Shown one piece after another: positions 1 through 8,692 of a DNA stretch of 45,141 bases. Position 1 is the stretch's first letter. Each line of letters starts with the position of its first letter. Source of the stretch: Amphritea pacifica (GTDB lineage Bacteria > Pseudomonadota > Gammaproteobacteria > Pseudomonadales > Balneatricaceae); NCBI RefSeq assembly GCF_016924145.1, contig NZ_JAFFZO010000041.1, forward strand, positions 1 through 45,141, written 5' to 3'. Position numbers and translations under genes: made by a program. Below the pieces are notes generated by a model, which was not told the origin of the DNA, made no database searches, and saw nothing but the letters and a program-made list of their open reading frames with translations.

Positions 1-1
1 G

Positions 2-70
2 GTCTTGAGGAACAAGTTCATCGATGCAAACAAACTCAAGGGCGGACTGGGTTGGGGGGCGTTCTCTTAG
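2..70 (+). CDS. 3' end of an unidentified gene (truncated by window edge)
   Basis: An open frame enters from the left edge and ends at TAG (68-70), giving only about 22 codons with a Lys/Gly/Trp-rich end (..KLKGGLGWGAFS). A plus-strand rho-independent terminator follows within 60 bases, which is what makes a real gene end likely. The family cannot be recognised from so short a tail. It converges with lapD on the other strand. Confidence 0.4.
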   Translation, partial: VLRNKFIDANKLKGGLGWGAFS

Positions 71-83
71 CATGAGCCTATTA

Positions 84-110
84 TAAAAAATCCTCGTCAT
101 TTGACGAGGA
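84..110 (-). terminator. Rho-independent terminator for lapG-lapD
   Basis: A perfect 9-bp stem (TCCTCGTCA / TGACGAGGA at 91-99 and 102-110, 2-nt loop) is flanked on its left by an A-run (85-90). Read on the minus strand this is a stem followed by a T-run. It lies about 60 bases beyond the lapD stop and so fits the end of the leftward lapG-lapD transcript. Confidence 0.75.
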
Positions 111-126
111 CTTTATCAACAGCCTG

Positions 127-149
127 ACCGCCTTGATGGCGGTTTTTTT
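127..149 (+). terminator. Rho-independent terminator of the upstream partial gene
   Basis: Stem ACCGCC / GGCGGT (127-132 and 138-143), TTGAT loop and a run of seven T (143-149): a classic plus-strand terminator. It lies back to back with the minus-strand terminator at 84-110, so the two convergent units are insulated from each other. Confidence 0.85.
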
Positions 150-172
150 GTAGCTGTCGCCAGAGTCTGGAT

Positions 173-2110
173 TCAGAGCTCGGCAGGCTTGCCGTGGATC
201 CAGCCCTGCGCGCCGTCCACTTCCAACTGGTGTAACGCGCTCAGCTGAGTATCCCGCTCAACATGTTCAGCATAGGCTTGTATATCAAGACTGTGAGCGA
301 CCGTGACCAGGCTTTTGACAAAGAACCGGTCTTCTGCGCTGCTGTCCAGCTCCCGGATCAGAGAGCCATCGATCTTAATGTAGTCAGGATGGACGGTATA
401 CAGATAGCTGAAGCCAGCAGGGTTGATGCCGAAATTGTCCACCCCGAACCGCACGCCGGCCTGCTTTAGCTGGTCGCGAAACAGCGCCACGCGACTCAGG
501 TTGTTGAGGACGGATGTCTCGTTGATTTCGATACACAGCTGTTCTGGTCTGGGCAATCTGCTCAGATTACTGATCAGCCAGTCACAAAATGTTGTGTCGC
601 GAACCGATTCATTGCTCAGGTTGACGCCCAGGGCCTGCTCTGGCTGCTGTTCAAGGCGATCAATGGCGGCATTGAGCACTGATCGGTCCAGCGCGGTCAG
701 CAGATTCAGCTGTTTTACAACGCTGATAAACTCACCGGCCATGCAGGGCAGGTTTTCCTGATTGAGAATCCGGGCGTAAATCTCGTTATGAATCACCCGC
801 TGGCTATCAGAGATCGACTTAACGGGCTGGGCCTGAAGGAATATATCACCGTTGACAATCCGGCTGCTGACATGCTGATGCCAGCTGTTTTGTTGCTCTG
901 TGTTAGTGGTGCTGCTACAGAATATTGTGTCGTTGTCCTGACGGGCCTTTCCGGTAGCCTGTCGGGCGTTAATCAGCAGCTCTTTGGAGCTGCCCTGTTC
1001 AGAATAGGCGGCAACGCCGATAAAGAAAGGGGCGTCCCCACTACGATTATTATTCAGTTGCTGATAGGTGTTTTTAAGGCTGTCAGCCAGTTTATTCAGC
1101 TCTCTTTCCAACTGGTCCTGATTGGTCAGGTCTGTGAGCAGGATAATCTCTGAAATGCTGATACGGCCGATGACCGGGCTTTCGGTTAACCGGGCCAGTT
1201 CATTCAGCTGTCCGGCACAGGCACGGATAAAGTTATTGGCTTTCTCTATCCCCAGTTGATTATTCAGTTCCTGCAGATCGGCCAGTTGCAGGTGGATGAG
1301 GTGGCCATGGCCGAAATCCCTGCGGTAATCTATACGCTCATTCAGCTGAGTGAAGGTCGCTCGCTGATTGGCCAGGCCCGTCAGGTCGTCCTGATAGGCA
1401 GTGCGGCGTATCTCTTCAATATTTTTCGCCTGTTCATCAAACATAGTGCGAACCCGATGTACCATCATATTCATCGCCAGAACCACCTGCTTCAGCTCCC
1501 GGGTTCCGGGAATGCGGCTCTGTTCGATATATTTTTGCTGGGACAGCGCCTGGGCCTGCTCTTCGACCCCTTTCAGTGGGTTCAGTATGTAGCGCATTAG
1601 CAGGCTGATAAATACCATGCTGAAGAGAGAGAGCACCACGAACCAGACAAATGTTTGCTCGGTTCCGCGCCACAGCTGCTCATAGGCATAGCCTGCGCGG
1701 CTCTGAACAAAAATTGAGCCTGCTTTCTGCCACTGATTGGTAATTTCCCGTGTCATCTCTGGAGGGGTTATCTCCACCAGGTGGACAAACCATTCGGGTA
1801 CACTATCGCTGATATGGGCATCGGTGCTTTTGACGAAAAGAGGCTGATTGTCGGCATCCACTACCCGGATCTGCTGATAGAAACCGCTGTCGAAAATTGC
1901 ATTAACGGTGGTTTCGATGGCAGCGGTATCATGGGCGGCCATATAAGGGGCCAGGTAGAGACCTAAGTGGGTGGCGGTATCCTGACCATGGGACTCAAGC
2001 TGATGGATCAGCATCTCCTTGGAACTATCCGACATCAGATATACTGTGCCTGAAGCCAATCCGATCAGTACGGCTAACACGGCGGCCATTAACTGATTAA
2101 CGATAGACAT
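173..2110 (-). CDS. lapD: LapD-type c-di-GMP receptor (degenerate GGDEF-EAL)
   Basis: 645-residue inner-membrane signalling protein. Two membrane segments (about 6-27 and 152-172) flank a periplasmic LapD/MoxY-type domain. A HAMP linker, a GGDEF domain (about 236-395) and an EAL domain (about 410-645) follow. Both output domains look catalytically dead: the GGDEF signature region reads GRISIS (315-320), the EAL triplet is replaced in NEIYAR (442-447), and the usual DDFG is VDNFG (557-561). In known LapD, c-di-GMP binding to the dead EAL domain makes the periplasmic domain sequester LapG, so the adhesin stays on the surface. The partner lapG lies 31 nt upstream in the same operon. The start is supported by a GAGGAA ribosome-binding site. 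Family known; specific adhesin target not in view. Confidence 0.9.
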   Translation of the reverse strand: MSIVNQLMAAVLAVLIGLASGTVYLMSDSSKEMLIHQLESHGQDTATHLGLYLAPYMAAHDTAAIETTVNAIFDSGFYQQIRVVDADNQPLFVKSTDAHISDSVPEWFVHLVEITPPEMTREITNQWQKAGSIFVQSRAGYAYEQLWRGTEQTFVWFVVLSLFSMVFISLLMRYILNPLKGVEEQAQALSQQKYIEQSRIPGTRELKQVVLAMNMMVHRVRTMFDEQAKNIEEIRRTAYQDDLTGLANQRATFTQLNERIDYRRDFGHGHLIHLQLADLQELNNQLGIEKANNFIRACAGQLNELARLTESPVIGRISISEIILLTDLTNQDQLERELNKLADSLKNTYQQLNNNRSGDAPFFIGVAAYSEQGSSKELLINARQATGKARQDNDTIFCSSTTNTEQQNSWHQHVSSRIVNGDIFLQAQPVKSISDSQRVIHNEIYARILNQENLPCMAGEFISVVKQLNLLTALDRSVLNAAIDRLEQQPEQALGVNLSNESVRDTTFCDWLISNLSRLPRPEQLCIEINETSVLNNLSRVALFRDQLKQAGVRFGVDNFGINPAGFSYLYTVHPDYIKIDGSLIRELDSSAEDRFFVKSLVTVAHSLDIQAYAEHVERDTQLSALHQLEVDGAQGWIHGKPAEL

Positions 2111-2141
2111 TGTTGATTCCTCATCTGCTCATTGATCAGGA

Positions 2142-2846
2142 TTAGTAATCCTGATTCTCCATTCGTGATTGTAGTTGTACCCAGGGCTTCAGCTGATCAG
2201 AGGTACCCACCAGTGTGCTGCGCCGGCCTTTTTTTGACAGCCAGAGGTTGTCACCGTTAAAGCTGTAAACGTGTTGCAGGTCGGGCCGCCGGTTGGCCGG
2301 TTTTATTTCGGGTATCAGATTATCCAGTATCAGCGGTGTTGATTTTGGTGTGGCGTAATAGGTTAACACCATGTGCGCCTGATTCAGTCTGAGTGCCTTA
2401 ACATAGGCGATGCTGAGTTTTTCTATCGGGATGCCGACCTGACGCAGGGTGTAGTATTTAGCGATAGAGAAGTCTTCGCAATCGCCCCCGTTGGTTATCA
2501 GAAACTCCACCGGACTGGCCCAGTAATCTTTCTGGTGCCAGTGGATAATATCATCGACAAACTCCATCTGATTGAAAAAACGGTTTACCCGGAAGAGTTT
2601 TTCATCCTCATCGAGGTCGGCGATCTCTTTGATCAGGTTCTGCCAGCTTTGTAACCGTCGTTCGGCCATGACTCCATATTTGCTGCCCAGTTTTTTGATC
2701 TGGGCGTCTGACATCAGTACGCTGAATTCAGGGGCGGCGAAGAGTGTATAGGTTAGTGAGATCAGAATCAGGCCTGCAAGCAGTCCCAGGCTGGAAAACC
2801 GGCCTGCAGAACTGTTTCTGGGTCTGTACTGTAGATCTCTGGACAC
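2142..2846 (-). CDS. lapG: LapG periplasmic cysteine protease (BTLCP family)
   Basis: 234 residues with an N-terminal membrane/signal segment (about 18-37) and a bacterial transglutaminase-like cysteine protease domain. The catalytic triad can be placed at Cys123 (GGDCEDF), His158 (NQAHMV) and Asp175 (LILDN). The family cleaves the N-terminal retention module of giant RTX/Lap adhesins unless held by LapD. It is the first gene of the lapG-lapD operon. The start is GTG with no strong Shine-Dalgarno sequence; the next internal Met (about residue 45) would remove the export signal, so the GTG is preferred. Confidence 0.92.
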   Translation of the reverse strand: MSRDLQYRPRNSSAGRFSSLGLLAGLILISLTYTLFAAPEFSVLMSDAQIKKLGSKYGVMAERRLQSWQNLIKEIADLDEDEKLFRVNRFFNQMEFVDDIIHWHQKDYWASPVEFLITNGGDCEDFSIAKYYTLRQVGIPIEKLSIAYVKALRLNQAHMVLTYYATPKSTPLILDNLIPEIKPANRRPDLQHVYSFNGDNLWLSKKGRRSTLVGTSDQLKPWVQLQSRMENQDY

Positions 2847-2941
2847 GGTTAACCGCTTAAAAAATAAAGAGTAACTTTATTGTTTCACAGGGAAGATCAC
2901 AACACCTGTGTTATTTACTCAAAATGGTGTTTGTCAGGCGA

Positions 2942-4021
2942 TTAACTACCCGGCATCAGATTGCACTGGCTGAGTAGCTGTTGCCAGGCTTTAGTATGGC
3001 GATCTCTCGCCGCTATGTAGTTCTGCCACAGAGGGGCATCCGCATCGATAATCTGACTCTGATAGCGTTGCATCGCAGGGGGGATATGGTTGAAATTGTG
3101 TAGCAGACGGCGGTTCAGTTGCAGCCACTCCCTGCCTTCGCGGTCAATTCTGGACATGTAGGGTTGTAGCTCGCCAGCATAGTATTTGCTGAAAACGTTT
3201 TTCACGATTAATGCTTTCGGAGTCGCGTTTTTGTTAAAGCAGAGCGGCCTTTTTCTGAGTCTGGCTTCTATTACACCTGCGGTGTGTTCGAGGGTGTGGG
3301 TGATCAGATAGACCGATCGCAACCAGCGGCTGCCGAAACGCAGAGTAGAGAGGGCCTGGTAGTGAGGTTCAAGCTGGTCAAGGTAATCCTGTTCAGTCCA
3401 TTGTGTCTGCGCTGAATCGATAGTGCTGTTCAGGGCGGCAACCTGATTCAGTATGAGTAATGCCTGGCGGCTCTGACTGAAACCGTCGTCATCGTTCAGG
3501 GACAGGGCCGGTTCAGAGCGGGAAAAGTTTCGCTCCATCGCTTCGCTGGTAAAAATGCCGTTCCAGAGCGCTGCTTCGAAGTCGTGTTTTTTAATCTGAT
3601 ACAGTTGGTCAACCTGACGGATCAGTTGCGGATCTGCTGTCTGAGAGCGCTGCAATGATTGTCGGCAACTGCCCAGGCCGGAGAGCAGACGTATCTCATA
3701 GACCAACCGCCGGGAGGGGGGCATCACTTTACCCAGGGAACTGTTGCGCTCAGCGATCAGGTTGAGGAGCCGACAGTGGCGCAGATTGAGCACTTCAATC
3801 AGCCCCTGACGCAGGTCTGTTACCGGCCGTATCCGTTCCCGGCGGCGAGGGTAGGCAGGCAGCGGCAGCTGAATATCCAGGTCAAGCCTGGTGTCACTGT
3901 CCAGGCTGTTGGCCACCCGGTTGCTGTAGCGCTCCAGCATCGTTTCAACGGGACGCTGATCACAGCCCTGAAGCAGGACCGTGGCGATCAGGATTATCAG
4001 GAACCTGTGGGACGTTTGCAT
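2942..4021 (-). CDS. DUF3080 family lipoprotein
   Basis: 359 residues. The N-terminus has a lipoprotein signal peptide with a lipobox ending LLQGC, so Cys20 is the likely lipidated residue and the protein is probably anchored in an envelope membrane. The rest is soluble, Arg/Leu/Gln-rich and mostly helical, and matches what I recall of DUF3080, a gammaproteobacterial family of unknown function. The start overlaps the end of the MATE gene upstream by 25 nt, suggesting translational coupling. No catalytic motif is evident. Confidence 0.75.
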   Translation of the reverse strand: MQTSHRFLIILIATVLLQGCDQRPVETMLERYSNRVANSLDSDTRLDLDIQLPLPAYPRRRERIRPVTDLRQGLIEVLNLRHCRLLNLIAERNSSLGKVMPPSRRLVYEIRLLSGLGSCRQSLQRSQTADPQLIRQVDQLYQIKKHDFEAALWNGIFTSEAMERNFSRSEPALSLNDDDGFSQSRQALLILNQVAALNSTIDSAQTQWTEQDYLDQLEPHYQALSTLRFGSRWLRSVYLITHTLEHTAGVIEARLRKRPLCFNKNATPKALIVKNVFSKYYAGELQPYMSRIDREGREWLQLNRRLLHNFNHIPPAMQRYQSQIIDADAPLWQNYIAARDRHTKAWQQLLSQCNLMPGS

Positions 4022-5364
4022 TTCGGTTTAATGCTCTGATAGCGCAATAGTAACAGTATAGCGCCAACAGACAGTCCAGCGATCATACCCAGCCAGAATC
4101 CCCGGGCTCCGGTTGCCGGAACGATAAGATCAGTAAGTCCCAGAAGGTATCCCAGCGGCAGACCAATCAGCCAGTAAGCGGTAAATACGATCATCAGTGG
4201 CACGGCGGTATCTTTGTGCCCCCTTAATATGCCGGCGCTGGCGACCTGAATCGCATCCGGTATCTGAAAAATCGCAGCGATCAGCAGCAGGCTGCTGGCC
4301 AGCCGGATGATATCGCTATTGTCGCTGTACATAGCTGCTATCTGCATCGACAGCAGAGCGATCAGTGTACAGCTGATAACTGAACTGCAACACACCAGGG
4401 CGTAGCCATTGCGAGCCGTGATAGCGGCGCTAAGCGGGTCTTTACGACCATTAAACTGTCCAATTCTGATTGTCAGGGCCATGGCGATGCTGAGGGGGAT
4501 CATAAACACCATGCCGGTAAAGCTGAGGGTTATCTGATGCGCGGCGATGACAATCTCCCCCAGCCGGGCAATCAGCAGGGCGATAACCGTAAACATGCTG
4601 ACCTCGATCAGCAGTGTAAAGCCGATCGGTATCCCGATGCGTAATATGGTCAGCAGGTAGTTTGCTCTGGGCCGGGGCAGGCTGATCAGATAGAGAGAGC
4701 GAAAATGGCGGGAGTAGCGAAGGTAACAGCCGCTTGAGAGTGCCATAATCCACATCACTATGGTGGTTGCCCAGCCGCAACCAACACCCCCCAGCTCGGG
4801 AAAACCCAGTTTGCCGTAGATTAGCAGGTAGTTGAGTGGAATGTTGCACAGCAGGGCGAACAGAGCGATCTTCATCAGTGGCTGGGTTTTACCCAGCCCT
4901 TCTGAGTAGCTGCGAGCCCCCTGATAGAGCATCATCCCCGGTATTCCCCAGGAAAGGGCATCCAGATAGCCCAGGGTTTTTATTTTCAGGCTACCGGTTA
5001 CCTGCATCAGATCGAGAACCACCTCCATGTTGCGGAGTATCAGCCAGGCGAATGCTCCGGCGAAAAGTGCAATCAGCACCCCCTGATGGAATATCAGCCG
5101 GGTTCTGCGCAACTGATCACTGCCTGCATGGTTGGCGACCATGGGGGTGATCGCCATCAGCAGACCGCCCAGCGAGATAAGCACAGGCAGCCAGATGCCG
5201 GAACCCAGCGCGACGGCAGCCAGATCTTCTGCGCCGTAGCGGGCCGCCATCAGGGTGTCAATAAACCCCATGGCGGCTTGTGACAGTTCAGCGATAAGGA
5301 TAGGCACCGCCAGCGCGAGAATCTGACGGCTTTCCTGTAAAGAGAGTGTGGCAAGTGGTTTCAA
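3997..5364 (-). CDS. MATE family multidrug/Na+ antiporter (NorM-like)
   Basis: 455 residues with about 12 hydrophobic segments in two similar halves, the usual size and layout for MATE exporters. The N-terminal half opens with the family-like stretch AVPILIAELSQAAMGFIDT. The family exports cationic drugs and metabolites in exchange for Na+ or H+; the substrate cannot be read from sequence. The frame begins at TTG (5362-5364) with no strong ribosome-binding site, but the next Met (residue 32) lies inside the first membrane segment, so the TTG start is kept with caution. It overlaps the downstream DUF3080 gene, forming a two-gene unit. Confidence 0.88.
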   Translation of the reverse strand: MKPLATLSLQESRQILALAVPILIAELSQAAMGFIDTLMAARYGAEDLAAVALGSGIWLPVLISLGGLLMAITPMVANHAGSDQLRRTRLIFHQGVLIALFAGAFAWLILRNMEVVLDLMQVTGSLKIKTLGYLDALSWGIPGMMLYQGARSYSEGLGKTQPLMKIALFALLCNIPLNYLLIYGKLGFPELGGVGCGWATTIVMWIMALSSGCYLRYSRHFRSLYLISLPRPRANYLLTILRIGIPIGFTLLIEVSMFTVIALLIARLGEIVIAAHQITLSFTGMVFMIPLSIAMALTIRIGQFNGRKDPLSAAITARNGYALVCCSSVISCTLIALLSMQIAAMYSDNSDIIRLASSLLLIAAIFQIPDAIQVASAGILRGHKDTAVPLMIVFTAYWLIGLPLGYLLGLTDLIVPATGARGFWLGMIAGLSVGAILLLLRYQSIKPKCKRPTGS

Positions 5365-5393
5365 AGGGTGTTGGTCGCAGGTCTGAGAAGCAG

Positions 5394-5425
5394 AATAAAA
5401 AAAACCGGGGCGCGGGCCCCGGTTT
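5394..5425 (-). terminator. Rho-independent terminator of phaC
   Basis: A 10-bp GC-rich stem (5402-5411 with 5416-5425, AAACCGGGGC pairing GCCCCGGTTT) is flanked on the left by an A-run that reads as a T-run on the minus strand. It begins 20 nt beyond the phaC stop and separates phaC from the MATE gene. Confidence 0.85.
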
Positions 5426-5445
5426 ATTATCGGTGGTTTCGCTGA

Positions 5446-7188
5446 TTAGTCAACGCGACTGGCAACATAACGGCCGGGAGCCGCTTCAATCGCTTTGAAC
5501 TCGGCGTTGCCGTAATCTTTCGGAGCATCAACTTTTTTGCCCGCCTTAGGCTTAAGCCACTTAGCCCAGTTTGGCCACCAGCTGCCCTCCTGACGCTCAG
5601 CGGTTTCCAGCCAGTGGTCCGGGCCCTGACCCAGCTCACCACCAGTCCAGTAGTTACGGCGGTTCTTGGACGCCGGGTTAATAACACCCGCAACGTGTCC
5701 GCTGGCGCCCAGTACGAACTCAATTTTGCCCTGCATCATCTCGGTACCTTTGAAAGTGCCTTTCCAGGGGGCGATGTGATCCTCAATAGTGGAAAGGAAG
5801 TAAACCGGAATCTTGATATCGCGCAGGTCAATGGATTCGCCACAAATTGTCAGACCACCCGGTTGGGCCAGTTTGTTATTGATATACATCTCGTTGATAT
5901 AGAAGTTGTACATCTTAGCTGGCAGGTTGGTCGAGTCGGAGTTCCAGTAAAGGATATCGAATGGAGCCGGGTTCTGGCCTTTGAGATAGTTGTTAACAAC
6001 GTAGGACCATACCAGATCGTTAGAGCGCAGCATGTTGAATGCGGTTGCCAGGTTGCGGCCGTTGAGCAGGCCTTCATCATCGACTTTCTGAGTCAGTTGC
6101 TTAACCTGCTGTTCATCGATGAAGACACTCAGATCACCCGGATCGGTAAAATCGGTCAGGGTAGTCAGGAATGTGGCTGAAGCCACGGATTCATCTTTGC
6201 GCTTGGCCATGACGGCCAGCGTGGAGGCCAGAATGGTACCGCCGATACACCATGAAACACAGTTGATTTTATCCTGCTCAGTGATCTTTTTGACCGCCTC
6301 AATCGCTTTCAGAGTGCCGTTTTCAACATAATCATCCCAGGAGATATTGCGCTGTTCTACGGTTGGGTTGACCCAGGAGATAAGGAAAACTGTCATGCCC
6401 TGATCGACGCAGTATTTAACGTAGGAGTTATGCTCCTGCAGATCCAGTATGTAAAACTTGTTGATGCAGGGTGGGACAATCAGGGTCGGACGGCTATAGA
6501 CCTGTTCAGTAGAAGGCTTATATTGAATCAGCTGCAGCATCTCGTTTTCAAAAACAACGGCACCCTCTGATGTTGCAATGTTCTCACCCAGCGTGAATGC
6601 GGCTTCATCGGTCATGGTAATACGACCTTTTTCCACATCGCCCAGCAGATTTTGCAGGCCATCAATTAAGCTTTGTCCTTTGGTTTCCAATGCCTGTTGC
6701 AGCACTTCAGGGTTGGTCAGTGCAAAGTTGGTCGGTGACATGGCATCGGTATATTGCTGAGTATAGAACTCAAGCTTTTTCTGCTCACTATCGCTTAGTT
6801 TAGCGTTGGCCGCCATATCGTTAAGCAGGTTTGATGTCAGCAGATAGGATTGCTTTATGTAAGAGAAAACCGGGTTTTGGCTCCACTCTTCAGCGGCGAA
6901 ACGGCGATCGCCTTTCTGTGGTTCAGCAACGGGTTTCTCCACCGACTTTCCGGTCAGGATGTTCTGCCACAGGTTGATCTGTGCTTGCTGATAATCTGTT
7001 ATCGCCCGAACCCATACAGAAGGGTCTTCGAAAGAGCGGGCTGCCAGTTCGGTCCAGGACTGCGTAAACTGCTTAAACATATCTTCGCTTTTCCCCTGAG
7101 AATAGATCTCCAGAACTTTTTTGCTTTCCTGATTCAGATAGTTGATAAACTCTTGCGGGTTGGAGAGGATGTTGCTGTTATTTTCCAT
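5446..7188 (-). CDS. phaC: Class I polyhydroxyalkanoate synthase
   Basis: 580 residues from the chosen start (MENNSNIL). Polymerises 3-hydroxyacyl-CoA into PHA storage granules in the cytoplasm. An N-terminal helical PhaC_N domain precedes the alpha/beta-hydrolase domain. The expected triad is visible: Cys314 in SWCIGG, Asp470 in IEDH and His498 in SGHVAG. The residue that opens the lipase-like box is Ser where Gly is usual (G-x-C-x-G-G). The start at 7188 follows a clear AGAAGG ribosome-binding site; the frame stays open 50 codons further upstream, but that extension is Arg/Cys/Pro-rich and unlike the family. It is monocistronic here: no phaA, phaB or phasin adjoins, while phaR lies 32 kb away in the window. 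Confidence 0.95.
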   Translation of the reverse strand: MENNSNILSNPQEFINYLNQESKKVLEIYSQGKSEDMFKQFTQSWTELAARSFEDPSVWVRAITDYQQAQINLWQNILTGKSVEKPVAEPQKGDRRFAAEEWSQNPVFSYIKQSYLLTSNLLNDMAANAKLSDSEQKKLEFYTQQYTDAMSPTNFALTNPEVLQQALETKGQSLIDGLQNLLGDVEKGRITMTDEAAFTLGENIATSEGAVVFENEMLQLIQYKPSTEQVYSRPTLIVPPCINKFYILDLQEHNSYVKYCVDQGMTVFLISWVNPTVEQRNISWDDYVENGTLKAIEAVKKITEQDKINCVSWCIGGTILASTLAVMAKRKDESVASATFLTTLTDFTDPGDLSVFIDEQQVKQLTQKVDDEGLLNGRNLATAFNMLRSNDLVWSYVVNNYLKGQNPAPFDILYWNSDSTNLPAKMYNFYINEMYINNKLAQPGGLTICGESIDLRDIKIPVYFLSTIEDHIAPWKGTFKGTEMMQGKIEFVLGASGHVAGVINPASKNRRNYWTGGELGQGPDHWLETAERQEGSWWPNWAKWLKPKAGKKVDAPKDYGNAEFKAIEAAPGRYVASRVD

Positions 7189-7623
7189 AAAACTGCCTTC
7201 TTTCTGAAGCCTGCCTTGAGTATGCGGTGCCAACTTCTCTGGTGGGCTATCGCGAGTTGGTAACGGGCTAAAATTATATAACTGTCTGACGGGCCGGCAG
7301 GTTATGCACTTAACTAGATTGCTCCGGCTATTTTTCAAACAGAGACCCTGAGCATAGACAACTTGATGCGGCGCAGCAAGCTTCTATTGCCCTACTTTAG
7401 TCAGATTGATTGGGTTCTTTGTGCTATGCCGCCGAAAATATATCACCGGAATGTTGCAGTTTTCTTTAATCTGTATCGATATGGCCGACGGTATCCGGTT
7501 GTGGCTGGCTTGGAAAGAGATCTCCGTAAAAGATCCTTCAATTACGATATAATCAACCCGGTGAGCAGTACAGCCAAAGTGTCCGGTACCACAAAGCAGA
7601 ATCGAAGAGGGTAGAGAGCCTTA
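7189..7623. other. Intergenic region between phaC and the glutaredoxin-like gene
   Basis: 435 bases between divergent genes. It should hold both promoters. A TATAAT hexamer at 7548-7553 is a candidate -10 for the rightward gene, but I see no good -35 at the right spacing. An open frame at 7363-7614 has no family resemblance or ribosome-binding site and is not called. Confidence 0.4.
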
Positions 7624-7878
7624 ATGCGACAGTTTTTACTTATGAGCAGTGTGGGGTGTCATCTGTGCGATGAAGCCGCCAATATTCTTATCAATACTCT
7701 GGACCCGCAGCTGCATCAGCTGGATGAGGTGGATATCGCTTATGACGATGGGCTGTTGGAAAAGTACGCGCTGCTCATTCCCGTGCTGGTGGATGAGGTC
7801 AGTGGTGAAGAGTTGCGCTGGCCCTTTGATCACCAGGATGTCGGCCGTTTTATCGCCCGGCTTCAAACATCTGTCTGA
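7624..7878 (+). CDS. Glutaredoxin-like protein (DUF836)
   Basis: 84 residues with a thioredoxin fold pattern. An initial beta strand leads into a C-x2-C redox motif (Cys12-His-Leu-Cys15), and the conserved IPVL segment carries the cis-proline. Length and motif match the DUF836/glutaredoxin-like family, probably a cytoplasmic thiol-disulfide protein with unknown partner. Its 3' end overlaps the 3' end of the convergent tatD-type gene by 16 nt. Confidence 0.85.
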   Translation: MRQFLLMSSVGCHLCDEAANILINTLDPQLHQLDEVDIAYDDGLLEKYALLIPVLVDEVSGEELRWPFDHQDVGRFIARLQTSV

Positions 7879-8678
7879 TTAAAGCGGAAGAGTCTCTCGC
7901 AATTGATCTCAGTCTGTTGCGCCAGTTGTTGCGGGTCGCAGTCTCTCTGCCGGGCGACCTGTTCGAGAATATGCGTCAGGTATAGCGGCAGGTTACGGCG
8001 GCTTTTAGGCCGGGGTTTCAGGTCGCGCGGCAGCAGGTAGGGGGCGTCGGTTTCCAGCATCAGGCGATCAGCAGGGATCTCTTTGACCAGGCGTAACAGC
8101 TCGCTCCCCCGGCGTTCATCACAGATCCAGCCGGTAATACCGATATAGAGATCAAGGTCGAGATAGTGATAGAGCTCTTCGCGGTTACCGGTAAAACAGT
8201 GGGCAACACCGCCATAGAGCTGATCTCTGGCGTCCCTGAGCATCTCAACCTGACGGCTGTGAGCATCCCGTTCGTGCAGAAATAGTGGCAGGCCCGATTC
8301 GGCAGCCAGCTCCAGCTGTTGCTCAAAGGCCCGGATCTGTTGTTCTGGCGGGGAAAAATTGCGGTTGAAATCCAGCCCTGTTTCACCCACCGCGCGAACT
8401 TCCGGCTGTTTGAGCAAGTCTGTCAGGGTTTCCCGGGTGGTCGATGTGAACTCTTTACTGTAATGAGGGTGAACCCCGGCAGTGCAAAACAGTTGATCGG
8501 GATATTGCCGGCAAAGACTGATCGCCTGCTCACTACTGGCGGCAGTGGTACCGGTAATCAGCATCCGTTTGACTCCAACCGCTTCAGCCTCCTGAATCAC
8601 CGTTTCACGGTCGGCATCAAAGGCGCTATCGGTAAGATTAATACCGATATCTGTGAGAGAGAAGCGGGCTTTATTCAT
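7863..8678 (-). CDS. TatD family metal-dependent DNase
   Basis: 271 residues, the usual length for TatD hydrolases. A TIM-barrel metallohydrolase with visible metal-ligand motifs: an early D-x-G-x-N region (DIGINL in place of the usual D-x-H-x-H), GVHPHYS, GETGLDF, LFLHERDAH, and the late ETDAPYL. Family members are 3'-5' DNA exonucleases linked to repair and DNA degradation. The D-x-G-x-N replacement marks the TatD proper subgroup rather than YcfH. It starts 14 nt after the slt stop and is probably co-transcribed with it. Confidence 0.88.
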   Translation of the reverse strand: MNKARFSLTDIGINLTDSAFDADRETVIQEAEAVGVKRMLITGTTAASSEQAISLCRQYPDQLFCTAGVHPHYSKEFTSTTRETLTDLLKQPEVRAVGETGLDFNRNFSPPEQQIRAFEQQLELAAESGLPLFLHERDAHSRQVEMLRDARDQLYGGVAHCFTGNREELYHYLDLDLYIGITGWICDERRGSELLRLVKEIPADRLMLETDAPYLLPRDLKPRPKSRRNLPLYLTHILEQVARQRDCDPQQLAQQTEINCERLFRFNQTDV

Positions 8679-8692
8679 TGAGGCTGCCGTTG

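Noticed and set aside
2863-2881. AT-rich hairpin (AATAAAG / CTTTATT) upstream of lapG
   Set aside because: The stem is short and A/T only, with no T-run, so a terminator or regulatory role cannot be supported.
7189-7338. 50-codon N-terminal extension of phaC
   Set aside because: The ATG at 7188 has a strong ribosome-binding site and gives the family's usual N-terminus; the extension is unlike PhaC.
7363-7614. 83-codon plus-strand open frame upstream of the glutaredoxin-like gene
   Set aside because: No ribosome-binding site, no recognisable pattern, and it occupies the expected divergent promoter region.
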